Shown one piece after another: positions 16,475-24,387 of a stretch of 64,000 nt of DNA (within the stretch, counting starts at the first letter, position 1; each line of letters opens with the position of its first letter). A program made the translations under genes and the position numbers. This stretch comes from Variovorax gossypii (GTDB lineage Bacteria; Pseudomonadota; Gammaproteobacteria; Burkholderiales; Burkholderiaceae_C), in contig NZ_RXOE01000006.1 in assembly GCF_003965815.1 (NCBI RefSeq), positions 124,001-188,000 of the forward strand, read 5' to 3'. The notes beneath the pieces are model-generated. The model saw nothing but the letters and a program-made list of their open reading frames with translations, did no database searches and was not told the DNA's origin.

Positions 16475-17404
16475 ATGAAACCCCAAAATATCGAGTCGCT
16501 CTGGACGCACCTGCACTGGCTCACGGTGCTCGCGCAACAGGGCAGCTTCACGGCCGCCGCGCTGCGCCTGGGCGTGAGCAAGGCAGCCATGAGCCAGCGC
16601 ATCGCCGAGCTCGAACGCGCGGCCGGTGCGCCATTGGTGCAGCGCACAACGCGCAGCGTGCGGCTCACCGAAGCCGGCCAGCGGCTGGTGGAAGACATGC
16701 GCGAACCCTTCGAGCAGATCGCCCACAGCTTCGCCGGCGTGCGCGACCTCGCGGGCGTGCCGCGCGGGCTGGTGCGGGTGACGGCGCCGGTGGCCTTCGC
16801 GCGCCAGCAGCTGGTGCCGAGGCTGGCGGACTTCCTGCGCGCGCAGCCCGAGGTGCGCATCGAGCTCGACCTGTCCGACCGGCTCAGCTCGCTCGCGATG
16901 GAGGGCTTCGACCTCGCCATCCGCCACACGGCCGCGCCGCCCGACACGCACGTGGCATGGACGCTGTGCGAAACCCGATCGGTGCTGGTGGCAAGCCGCG
17001 CCTACCTGCGCCGCCGGGGCACGCCGCGCGAACCGCAGGCGCTGGCCGGCCACGACTGCCTGCACTACCCCCGCGCGCAGGAAACACCGACCTGGCATTT
17101 CGAGGCGAAGCCGTCTGCGCCGCGCATCACGGTGCCGGTGTCGGGCCCGCTGGTCGCCAACAACAGCGAGGCGCTGCGCGACGCGGCGCTCAGCGGGCTG
17201 GGCATCGCGCTGGTGCCCGACTTCAGCGCTCAGGCGGCGCTGCAGTCGGGAAAGCTGCAGCAGGTGCTGCCGCAATGGCGCTCGGTGGGCGCGTTCGGCG
17301 AGCGGCTGTATGCAATACGGCCCTATGCCACGCACGTGCCGCAGGCGGTGACCGCATTCGTGGGCTGGCTGCGCGAGGCGCTGTCCGAAGGTTTCGCACC
17401 CTGA
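16475..17404 (+). CDS. LysR family transcriptional regulator
   Basis: A 309-residue LysR protein. N-terminal winged helix FTAAALRLGVSKAAMSQRIAELERAAGAPLV (residues about 22-52) and a substrate-binding effector domain from about residue 95 to 300. I start it at the ATG at 16475 (MKPQNIESLW), the second possible start, because it matches family N termini and lies right after the dyad. It is divergent from mmsA and the GMC gene and is likely their activator; LysR proteins in the known 3-hydroxypropionate system act this way. Confidence 0.92.
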   Translation: MKPQNIESLWTHLHWLTVLAQQGSFTAAALRLGVSKAAMSQRIAELERAAGAPLVQRTTRSVRLTEAGQRLVEDMREPFEQIAHSFAGVRDLAGVPRGLVRVTAPVAFARQQLVPRLADFLRAQPEVRIELDLSDRLSSLAMEGFDLAIRHTAAPPDTHVAWTLCETRSVLVASRAYLRRRGTPREPQALAGHDCLHYPRAQETPTWHFEAKPSAPRITVPVSGPLVANNSEALRDAALSGLGIALVPDFSAQAALQSGKLQQVLPQWRSVGAFGERLYAIRPYATHVPQAVTAFVGWLREALSEGFAP

Positions 17405-17537
17405 AGAAATCATGAAGAAACGGCGTCGTGCCCTACGCGAACGAAGGGTCTGGAACACCTTCTCTTCGGATGCACGCGGTTACGATGCGCGCTTCCAACC
17501 CCGTTTTTGTTAACTTTCCCGCTCACCCGCCTTGTCT

Positions 17538-18704
17538 ATGCCTCCCGCCACATCGCCTGCCGAGGCTTCCGCCGCCGACAGCGGGTGGCCTCGCGTCGGC
17601 CAGCGGGAGCAGGAAGACCGCCAATGGACGGTGGCCAGCGGCCGCTGGACCACGCTGGCGATGTCGTCCAAGCCGGCCTGGCAGGCGCTGGACGAGAGCC
17701 TGAAGGCAGCCCCGCCCGCCGCCAACCGCGCCTGGGACCTGCGCCCCATCGAGCAGCTCGACCACATCGGCGCGCAGCTCCTGTGGGAACACTGGCGCCA
17801 CGAGTGGCCCGCCACCATCGAGCTGTCGCCGCAGCACAAGGCCGTGCTCGACCAGGTGGCGCAGTACACCGTCGCCACGCCGGACGAGCCCTCGCCCTCG
17901 CTGAACGACCGCATCCGCGAGTTCTCGCACAACGGGCCGCGCGCCATGTACGTGATGCGCGACTTCACCGCGCTGGTCGGCCAGCTCGCGCTCGACCTGT
18001 GCCGGCTGGCGCGCGCGCCGCACCGCGGGCCGTGGCGCGATTTCTCCGGGCACCTCTACCAGTTCGGCGCGACGGCGCTGCACATCACGGCGCTGGTCGG
18101 CCTGCTGATCGGCGTGGTGCTGGCCTACCTGATCTCTCAGCAGCTGCGCCAGTACGGCGCCGAGACCTTCGTGGTGAACATCCTCGGGCTCTCGCTGATC
18201 CGCGAGCTGGGGCCGGTGCTGGCCGCAGTGCTGATCGCCGGGCGCTCGGGCTCGGCCATCACGGCGCAGATCGGCGTGATGCGCGTGACCGAGGAGCTCG
18301 ACGCGATGCGCGTGATGGGCATCCCGCACGGCTTCCGCCTCGTGATGCCGCGCGTGCTGGCGCTGGCCATCGCGATGCCGCTGATCAGCCTGTGGACCTC
18401 GATGGCCGCGCTCGCCGGCGGCATGCTGGCGGCCGACGCGGCGCTCGACATCTCGCCGGCCTATTTCCTCTCGGCGCTGCCGCGCGCGGTGCCGATCTCG
18501 AACCTGTGGCTGGCCATGGCCAAGTCGGCGGTGTTCGGCATCCTGATCGCGCTGATCGGCTGCTATTTCGGCATGAAGGTGAAGCCGAACACCGAGAGCC
18601 TCGGGCGCGGCACCACCTCGTCGGTCGTCACCTCGATCACCGCCGTGATCCTGGTCGACGCCCTCTTCGCCGTGCTCTTCAAGGGCATCGGCTTCCGGGC
18701 ATGA
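17538..18704 (+). CDS. mlaE: MlaE-family lipid ABC transporter permease with N-terminal STAS-like domain
   Basis: A 388-residue protein. The first ~150 residues are soluble and resemble the STAS-like regulatory extension seen in larger MlaE homologues; the rest is the MlaE permease core (VLIAGRSGSAITAQIGVMRVTEELDAMRVMG is the signature region) with about five hydrophobic segments. MlaE is the inner-membrane subunit of retrograde/anterograde phospholipid transport between membranes. The reading frame also has a TTG two codons earlier; the ATG at 17538 is chosen. No strong ribosome-binding site is visible. The ATPase, MCE protein and lipoprotein follow in order. Confidence 0.9.
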   Translation: MPPATSPAEASAADSGWPRVGQREQEDRQWTVASGRWTTLAMSSKPAWQALDESLKAAPPAANRAWDLRPIEQLDHIGAQLLWEHWRHEWPATIELSPQHKAVLDQVAQYTVATPDEPSPSLNDRIREFSHNGPRAMYVMRDFTALVGQLALDLCRLARAPHRGPWRDFSGHLYQFGATALHITALVGLLIGVVLAYLISQQLRQYGAETFVVNILGLSLIRELGPVLAAVLIAGRSGSAITAQIGVMRVTEELDAMRVMGIPHGFRLVMPRVLALAIAMPLISLWTSMAALAGGMLAADAALDISPAYFLSALPRAVPISNLWLAMAKSAVFGILIALIGCYFGMKVKPNTESLGRGTTSSVVTSITAVILVDALFAVLFKGIGFRA

Positions 18705-18716
18705 GGGCGTGAAACC

Positions 18717-19559
18717 ATGAGCATGCCCGTGCGCCCCGACACCGACGCCACCGTGGTGGACATCCGCGGCCTGTGGACCGTGTTCCAGAGCGCCGACGGC
18801 GAGCAGGTGGTGCATCGCGACCTGCAGCTGCACATCGACCGCGGCGAGGTGCTCTCGCTGGTGGGCGGCTCGGGCACGGGCAAGACGGTGCTGCTGCGGC
18901 AGATCCTCGGCCTCGAGAAACCCACGCGCGGACATGTCGAGGTGCTGGGCCAGGAGCCCGGCGAGCTCAGCGCCTCGGGCGCGGCCAACGTGGGCATGCT
19001 GTTCCAGCACGGCGCGCTGTTCTCTGCCTTCAGCGTGCTGGAGAACATCGCCTTTCCGCTGCGCGAGCTGAAGCTGCTGCCCGACGAGCTCATCCGCCAC
19101 GCGGCGCTGGTGAAGCTGCAGATGGTGGGCCTGGGCCCGCAGCATGCCAACAAGAGCCCGGCCGATCTTTCGGGCGGCATGATCAAGCGCGTGGCGCTGG
19201 CGCGCGCGCTCATCATGGATCCGCCGCTGCTGCTGCTCGACGAGCCCACGGCCGGCCTCGACCCCGAGGCCTCCGACAGCTTCTGCGACCTGCTGCGCGG
19301 CCTGCACCGCGAGCTGGGCCTCACGGTGGTGATGGTCACGCACGACCTGGACACGCTGTTCGACCTGAGCACCCGCATCGCGGTGCTGGCCGACCAGAAG
19401 GTGATCGTCACCGGCGCGGCGCGCGAGGTCATCGCGTACCCGCATCCCTTCATCCACGAATACTTTCTCGGCGGGCGCGGCCAGCGCGCCCTCGAAGCGC
19501 TGCATGACAAGCCAGCCGGACAATCCCCCGCGCAACAGGCCCCCGCGGCCGGGCGCTGA
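18717..19559 (+). CDS. mlaF: MlaF-like ABC transporter ATPase
   Basis: A 280-residue ATPase. Walker A GGSGTGKT near residue 48, signature LSGGM (ADLSGGMIKRVALARAL), Walker B LLLLDEPTAGLDPEA and switch His in MVTHDLD. The LSGGM form and the short C-terminal tail are typical of MlaF/Ttg2A proteins. It lies 12 bp after the permease gene and powers lipid movement through the MlaE-MlaD assembly. The C-terminal 20 residues are low-complexity (Pro/Ala/Gln). Confidence 0.93.
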   Translation: MSMPVRPDTDATVVDIRGLWTVFQSADGEQVVHRDLQLHIDRGEVLSLVGGSGTGKTVLLRQILGLEKPTRGHVEVLGQEPGELSASGAANVGMLFQHGALFSAFSVLENIAFPLRELKLLPDELIRHAALVKLQMVGLGPQHANKSPADLSGGMIKRVALARALIMDPPLLLLDEPTAGLDPEASDSFCDLLRGLHRELGLTVVMVTHDLDTLFDLSTRIAVLADQKVIVTGAAREVIAYPHPFIHEYFLGGRGQRALEALHDKPAGQSPAQQAPAAGR

Positions 19560-19575
19560 AAGGTAGGTAGCCACC

Positions 19576-20535
19576 ATGGAAAACAAGGCCCACGCCATCG
19601 CCGCCGGCGCCTTCGTGCTCGGACTGATCGCCGCGCTCGTCGCGCTGGTGGTCTGGTTCACGCGCGACAGCACCGTGCGCAACATCTACGAACTCTCCAC
19701 GCGCGACGCGGTCAGCGGCCTGCAGCCGCAGGCCATGGTGCGCTACCGCGGCATCGCGGTGGGCAAGGTGGCGTCGATCGACTTCGACCCGAAGGTCAAG
19801 GGCAACGTGCGGGTGCGCATCACGGTCGACGAGCGCGTGCCGCTCACCACATCCAGCTTCGCCACGCTGAGCTACCAGGGCGTGACCGGCCTGGCCTTCA
19901 TCGCGCTGGACGACAAGGGCGAATCGACCGTCTCGCTTAAGCCGAACAACGACGACCCGCCGCGCATCCCGCTCAAGCCCTCGATGCTGGCGCAGTTGCA
20001 GGACCGCGGCGAGGCCATCATCAACCAGGTCGAGGAAGTGACGAAGCGCGCCAACCAGCTGCTGAGCGACCCCAACCAGAAGCGCGCGGCCGATGCGCTG
20101 GAGAACATCGCGGCCGCCTCGGCCAGCGCCAACACGCTGCTCAAGACGCTCGACAACACGGTGAAGACCGGCCTGAACCCGGCGCTGACGAAGCTGCCCG
20201 ACACCATGGCCTCGGTGAAGAAGGCGGCGGGCGACGTCTCGCGCGTGGCCAACAACTTCAACACCACCGTGGGCAGGCTGAACGCGCCCGACGGCCCGGT
20301 AGAGCGGCTGAGCGACGGCACCAAGGCGCTGGCGCAGGCGGTGGATTCGTTCAACGCCGCCACGCTGCCGCGCGTGAACCGCGTGGCCGACGACACCTCG
20401 CACGCCGTGCGCCGGCTGGGCCGCGCGGCGGACAGCATCAACGACAACCCGCAATCGCTGCTGTTCGGCAACGGCGGCGCGGCCGCGGGCCCGGGCGAGC
20501 CGGGCTTCCAAGCGCCGGCCGCGACGCGGCCTTGA
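19576..20535 (+). CDS. mlaD: MlaD-family MCE-domain protein
   Basis: A 319-residue protein with one N-terminal transmembrane helix (residues about 8-30, AIAAGAFVLGLIAALVALVV) and a single MCE domain (about 40-115; VRYRGIAVGKVASIDFD and LSYQGVTGLAFIALD). The remainder is a long predicted helical/coiled region. MCE proteins form hexameric periplasmic rings or tubes carrying lipids. At 319 residues it is longer than E. coli MlaD (about 180), closer to MCE proteins of PqiC-associated systems. AGGTAGG precedes the ATG. Confidence 0.92.
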   Translation: MENKAHAIAAGAFVLGLIAALVALVVWFTRDSTVRNIYELSTRDAVSGLQPQAMVRYRGIAVGKVASIDFDPKVKGNVRVRITVDERVPLTTSSFATLSYQGVTGLAFIALDDKGESTVSLKPNNDDPPRIPLKPSMLAQLQDRGEAIINQVEEVTKRANQLLSDPNQKRAADALENIAAASASANTLLKTLDNTVKTGLNPALTKLPDTMASVKKAAGDVSRVANNFNTTVGRLNAPDGPVERLSDGTKALAQAVDSFNAATLPRVNRVADDTSHAVRRLGRAADSINDNPQSLLFGNGGAAAGPGEPGFQAPAATRP

Positions 20536-20561
20536 ACCAGCCCCGGGGAGGATCACCGACC

Positions 20562-21239
20562 ATGAACGCCATTCGCTCCTTGACGACGAAGACCCCTGCA
20601 GCCATCGCGCTCGGCTGCGCGATGCTGCTGGCGGCCGGCTGCGGCGCGCTGCCCGACAAGCCCGCGCGCGCCACGCTCTACGACTTCGGCCCCGGCCCGG
20701 CGGCATCCGCCTCGGCGCCCGCGCCGGCCACGCTGCCCACGCTTTCGCTGGCGGAGTTCGAAAGCAACTCGCGCCTGGAAGGCACGCAGATCCTCTACCG
20801 GCTGGGATATGCCGACGTCAACGAGCTGCGCCCCTACGGCCAGTCGCGCTGGAGCCTGCCGCCCTCGCAGCTGCTGCGCCAGCGGCTGCGCGACACGCTG
20901 TCGGAGCGCCGCATGGTGCTGGGCCCCGAAGAGGCCGCCACCATCTCGCGCGGCCGGGGCGAGGCGCCCGACACGCTGCGCATCTCGCTCGACGAGTTCA
21001 GCCACTACTTCGATTCGGCAAGTGCCAGCACGGGCCTGGTGCGCCTGCGCGCCACGCTGGTCCGCACCACGAGCGGCGGCGACCGCGTGCTGGGCCAGCG
21101 CCTGTTCACCGTGCGCCGCCCGGCGCCCAGCGCCGACGCGCCCGGCGGGGTGAAGGCGCTGGTCGCGGCCAGCGACGCCGCCGTGGCCGAGGTGGTGCAG
21201 TGGGTGGACCAGTTGCAGCAGCAACAGCCACGGCAGTAA
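20562..21239 (+). CDS. PqiC-like ABC-type transport auxiliary lipoprotein
   Basis: A 225-residue lipoprotein with lipobox LLAAGC (Cys27; Gly at +2, so outer-membrane sorting is expected). The mature part has the PqiC/YmbA-like fold markers (LYDFGP at the start; VNELRPYGQSRWSLPPSQLLRQRL). GGGGAGG lies ahead of the ATG at 20562; an in-frame upstream start lacks a signal sequence. It would link the MCE protein to the outer membrane. The system thus has no MlaC-type soluble carrier in this operon, and the lipoprotein may take that docking role. Confidence 0.88.
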   Translation: MNAIRSLTTKTPAAIALGCAMLLAAGCGALPDKPARATLYDFGPGPAASASAPAPATLPTLSLAEFESNSRLEGTQILYRLGYADVNELRPYGQSRWSLPPSQLLRQRLRDTLSERRMVLGPEEAATISRGRGEAPDTLRISLDEFSHYFDSASASTGLVRLRATLVRTTSGGDRVLGQRLFTVRRPAPSADAPGGVKALVAASDAAVAEVVQWVDQLQQQQPRQ

Positions 21240-21276
21240 TCTCCGGCAAGGACACGGAAGGAAGGATCATCGACCC

Positions 21277-21498
21277 ATGAACGCAACTCGCATCGTCGGC
21301 ATCCTGCTGATCGTGGCCGGCATCGTCGCCCTGGCCATGGGCAGCTTCAGCTTCACCAAGGAAACCCACCAGGCCAAGCTCGGGCCGCTGGAGTTCTCGG
21401 TGAAGGAGAAGGAAACGGTCAACCTGCCGGTGTGGGCCGGCGTGGCCGTGATCGTGGTGGGCGGGGCGCTGGTGCTGCTCGGGGGCAGGAAGGGCTGA
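21277..21498 (+). CDS. Small two-helix membrane protein, uncharacterised
   Basis: A 73-residue protein with two transmembrane segments (about 5-24 and 51-68) joined by a charged loop (KETHQAKLGPLEFSVKEKET). A GGAAGG-type ribosome-binding site lies about 12 bp upstream. It is 37 bp after the lipoprotein gene and may belong to the mla operon, but no function can be assigned. Its stop codon and that of the convergent sirtuin gene form a small hairpin (GGCTGA / TCAGCC, 21493-21510). Confidence 0.75.
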   Translation: MNATRIVGILLIVAGIVALAMGSFSFTKETHQAKLGPLEFSVKEKETVNLPVWAGVAVIVVGGALVLLGGRKG

Positions 21499-21504
21499 GC
21501 CCCC

Positions 21505-22275
21505 TCAGCCTCTCGAGCCCGGCACGCCCGCCAGCAGCTGCGGCAGCAGTTCTTCGGAAGTACCGCGCAGCACCACGGCCGCCGCGTCGTCCAGGTGCGG
21601 CAGCGGCTCCAGGTTCAGCGTGATGAGCCGCGCGCCGTGCGACAGCGCGGTCTGCGGCAGCTCGGCCGCCGGATAGACGATGGTGGTGCTGCCCACCACC
21701 ATGAACAGATCGCACTCCTGCGCCGCCACCTGCGCGTCGAGCAACACGCCTTCGTTCAGCATCTCGCCGAACATCACCACGTCGGGCCGCGCGTGCGAGC
21801 CGCAGCGCAGGCAGCGGTGGAAGGGCCAGGGGCCGCTGCGGTTGCCGCAGCGGTCGCAGCGCCAGCGGCGCAGCGAGCCGTGCAGCTCGAGCACGTCCTG
21901 GCCGCCGGCCAGCGTGAGCAGCCCGTCGACGTTCTGCGTGACCAGCCGGGTGGCTGGGCGCAGCCGCTGCAGCAGCGCGAGCGCGGTGTGGCCCGGATTG
22001 GGCTGCGCCGACTCGATCATCGACAGGCGCTGCGCCCAGAACTTCGTGAAGCCGGCCGGGTCGCGCTGCAGGTCCTCGGCGTGGGAGAACTGCAGCGCGT
22101 TCTGGCTCTTCCACAGGCCGTCGGCGTCGCGGTAGGTCGGAATGCCCGAGGCGCGCGACAGGCCTGCGCCCGAGAACACGACGATGCGCCGGGCATTGCG
22201 AAGCAGCTCGGTGGCCGCCTGGATGGCAGAAGCGGGGGAAGAGGGAGAAGAGATATCTGTTGTGACTGGCGTCAT
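21505..22275 (-). CDS. Sir2-family NAD-dependent protein deacylase
   Basis: A 256-residue sirtuin. NAD-binding GAGLSRASGIPTYRDADGLW, then TQNVDGLL, the catalytic histidine in LELHGSL, and a Zn finger CDRC...CLRC with about 13 residues between the pairs. In most sirtuins the QN(I/V)DGLH motif has His after Leu; here it is Leu. The late motif GSTTIVYPAAELP matches the NAD-binding loop. The ATG overlaps the stop of the upstream IclR gene by ATGA, so the two are translationally coupled. Targets are unknown. Confidence 0.9.
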   Translation of the reverse strand: MTPVTTDISSPSSPASAIQAATELLRNARRIVVFSGAGLSRASGIPTYRDADGLWKSQNALQFSHAEDLQRDPAGFTKFWAQRLSMIESAQPNPGHTALALLQRLRPATRLVTQNVDGLLTLAGGQDVLELHGSLRRWRCDRCGNRSGPWPFHRCLRCGSHARPDVVMFGEMLNEGVLLDAQVAAQECDLFMVVGSTTIVYPAAELPQTALSHGARLITLNLEPLPHLDDAAAVVLRGTSEELLPQLLAGVPGSRG

Positions 22276-23144
22276 CGCTCTGGTCTGGGGGAATTGGCTG
22301 CTGCTGCCGCCGCCTGCGCCGGCGAGGCGCCGAGGCGTTGCGACACGGTGTCGGCGCATGCCTTGAGCGCGCGGGAGATCTCGCCGTCCCACGCGGTGTC
22401 GAAGATGCCGGCCGGGCCGATGGCGGTGACGGCCAGCACGATGGCGCCAGTGTGGTCGAAGACCGGCGCGGCCATGGCGCTCACGCCCTCGATGACCTCG
22501 CCGTCGGAACGGCTGATGCCGTGCGCGCGCACTTCCTGCAGCTGGCGCTCGAAGTCGCTCCACGAAGGCAGCGGCTGCACCGGCGGCATGCCGGCTGCGG
22601 GAGCGGGCTCCGCGCCCTTGCGCTGCTTCTGGCGCTGGCGCTCCTCCTCGAGCAGCTGGCGCACCACGCCGGCGTCGAGGTAAGCGGCGAACACCCGGCC
22701 CGAAGCGGTGTTGGTCAGCGAGAACACCGTGCCGTGCCGCATGTTCACGTGCACCGGCGAGGGCGATTCGGCCGTGCGCACGATGGTCGCGCCGCGCGCT
22801 CCCCACACGGCCAGCGCCACGGTGTGGCCGATCTGCTGCGCGAGCTGGCCGATCAGCGGGGTGGCGATGTGCACCGGGTCGGCCTGCTGCAGGCTGATGA
22901 GGCCCAGTTGCAAGGCGAGCGGGCCGAGCAGATAGTGGCCGCTGGCGCGGTCCTGCTCGATGAGGCCCAGCCGCCCGAAGCTGACCATGTACGGATGCGC
23001 CTTGGCGGCCGTCATGTCGGCCTCGCGCGCCAGGTCCTTCAGCGCCATGGGCCGGCCGTGATGCACCAGCGCGCGCAGCAGCTGGCCGCCGACTTCGATG
23101 CTCTGGATGCCGCGCTGGGCGCGGTCGTTGTCACTGGCTGCCAT
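22272..23144 (-). CDS. IclR family transcriptional regulator (homogentisate island)
   Basis: A 290-residue IclR protein: winged helix at about residues 12-75 (LKDLAREADMTAAKAHPYMVSFGRLGLIEQD) and an IclR effector domain after it. An unusual Gln/Lys/Arg-rich plus Pro-rich insert (about residues 165-195) interrupts the effector domain. It is divergent from the homogentisate genes beginning at 23291, with a palindrome between, so it probably regulates them. It is co-translated with the sirtuin through an ATGA overlap. Confidence 0.92.
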   Translation of the reverse strand: MAASDNDRAQRGIQSIEVGGQLLRALVHHGRPMALKDLAREADMTAAKAHPYMVSFGRLGLIEQDRASGHYLLGPLALQLGLISLQQADPVHIATPLIGQLAQQIGHTVALAVWGARGATIVRTAESPSPVHVNMRHGTVFSLTNTASGRVFAAYLDAGVVRQLLEEERQRQKQRKGAEPAPAAGMPPVQPLPSWSDFERQLQEVRAHGISRSDGEVIEGVSAMAAPVFDHTGAIVLAVTAIGPAGIFDTAWDGEISRALKACADTVSQRLGASPAQAAAAAANSPRPER

Positions 23145-23221
23145 GGCCTGCCTCGCCTTCTGGTCGTTCGTTCATGAAGAAGGGATTAGACATTAACTGA
23201 TCTGCGGCTTACACTGCGATC

Positions 23222-23258
23222 ATTCGTTAACTGCAAATTCGTTCGACTTAAACGAATT
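23222..23258. promoter_or_regulatory. Candidate IclR operator, homogentisate island
   Basis: AATTCGTT-N7-AACGAATT is a perfect interrupted palindrome at 23236-23258, and a further half-site ATTCGTTAAC starts at 23222. The sites sit in the AT-rich gap between the divergent IclR gene and the catabolic operon, 32 bp before the first operon start. Confidence 0.6.
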
Positions 23259-23290
23259 TCAAGATTCAACCCCACCGACGGAGACACCCG

Positions 23291-24250
23291 ATGAGCCAAG
23301 CCAAGAAATTCGCCAGCCAGGCCGACATGGAAGAGAAGAAGGTCACCTTCAGCCAGATCTCCGAACATGCCTGGGCCTACACCGCCGAGGGCGACCCCAA
23401 CACCGGCATCGTGATCGGCGACGACTGCGTGCTGGTGGCCGACACCCAGGCCACCCCCGCCATGGCGGCCGACGTGGTGCGCCGCATCCGCGAAGTGACC
23501 GACAAGCCCATCAAGTACGTGGTGCTCACCCACTACCACGCGGTGCGCGTGCTGGGCGCGGCGGGCTACGGTGCCGAGCACATCCTGGCCAGCCAGGACA
23601 CGCGCGACCTGATCGTCGAGCGCGGCGAGCAGGACAAGGCCAGCGAGATCGGCCGCTTCCCGCGCCTGTTCCAGAACGTCGAGACCGTGCCGCCGGGCCT
23701 GACCTGGCCCACCATGACCTTCACCGGCAAGATGACCCTGTGGCTGGGCAAGCTCGAGGTGCAGCTGATCCAGCTCGGCCGCGGCCACACCAAGGGCGAC
23801 ACCGTCGTCTGGCTGCCGCAGGAGCGCACGCTGCTGTCGGGCGACCTGGTCGAGTTCGGCGCCACGCCGTACGCCGGCGACGCCTACTTCAAGGACTGGC
23901 CGCAGACGCTGGACAACATCGCCGCACTGAAGCCCGTGGCGCTGGTGCCGGGCCGCGGCGCCGCGCTGACCACGCCCGAGGCCGTGTCCGAAGGCCTGAC
24001 GGGCACGCGCGACTTCATCTCCGACGTCTACGCCAGCGTGCAGGCAGGCGTGAAGGCCGGGCGCGACCTGAACGCGGTCTACAAGGAAACCTACGAGAAG
24101 CTCAAGCCCAAGTACAGCCAGTGGGTGATCTTCGACCACTGCATGCCCTTCGACGTGAGCCGCGCCTACGACGAGGCCTCGGGCCATGCCGATCCGCGCA
24201 TCTGGACGGCCGAGCGCGACGTCGAGATGTGGAAGGCGCTGGAAGGCTGA
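23291..24250 (+). CDS. MBL-fold metallo-hydrolase with altered metal motif
   Basis: A 319-residue metallo-beta-lactamase-fold protein, first gene of the homogentisate island. The usual H-x-H-x-D-H metal motif reads THYHAVRVLGA: His81 and His83 are kept but Asp is Val85 and His is Arg86. His166 (GRGHTKGD) and Asp185 (LLSGDLVEFG) remain. This would leave at most one standard metal site, so hydrolase activity is uncertain. The second half (after residue 220) is helical. Position suggests a role in aromatic degradation or in removing a toxic intermediate, but no reaction is assigned. Confidence 0.82.
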   Translation: MSQAKKFASQADMEEKKVTFSQISEHAWAYTAEGDPNTGIVIGDDCVLVADTQATPAMAADVVRRIREVTDKPIKYVVLTHYHAVRVLGAAGYGAEHILASQDTRDLIVERGEQDKASEIGRFPRLFQNVETVPPGLTWPTMTFTGKMTLWLGKLEVQLIQLGRGHTKGDTVVWLPQERTLLSGDLVEFGATPYAGDAYFKDWPQTLDNIAALKPVALVPGRGAALTTPEAVSEGLTGTRDFISDVYASVQAGVKAGRDLNAVYKETYEKLKPKYSQWVIFDHCMPFDVSRAYDEASGHADPRIWTAERDVEMWKALEG

Positions 24251-24257
24251 TCGAACT

Positions 24258-24360
24258 GCTCCCTCCCCCTCTGGGGGAGGGTTGGGGTGGGGGCAGGCAG
24301 AGCGCCCGAAGTGACGGCAGCTTGCCCCCATCCCGGCCTTCCCCCAGCGGGGGAAGGAGC
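24258..24360. repeat. Long G/C-rich inverted repeat, copy 1
   Basis: Two ~41 bp arms (24258-24298 and 24320-24360) are imperfect inverted copies of each other; each arm also folds on itself as CCCCC-TCT-GGGGG-like hairpins. It lies between the MBL gene and the hydroxylase gene. A second element of the same type is at 30011-30124, which marks it as a dispersed family. Confidence 0.75.
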
Positions 24361-24387
24361 GAAGACCAAAGACACGGAGACAAGTAC

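Noticed and set aside
21493..21510. Hairpin GGCTGA/TCAGCC as a bidirectional terminator
   Set aside because: Stem of only 6 bp, no T-tracts, and it is formed by the two stop codons themselves; probably incidental.
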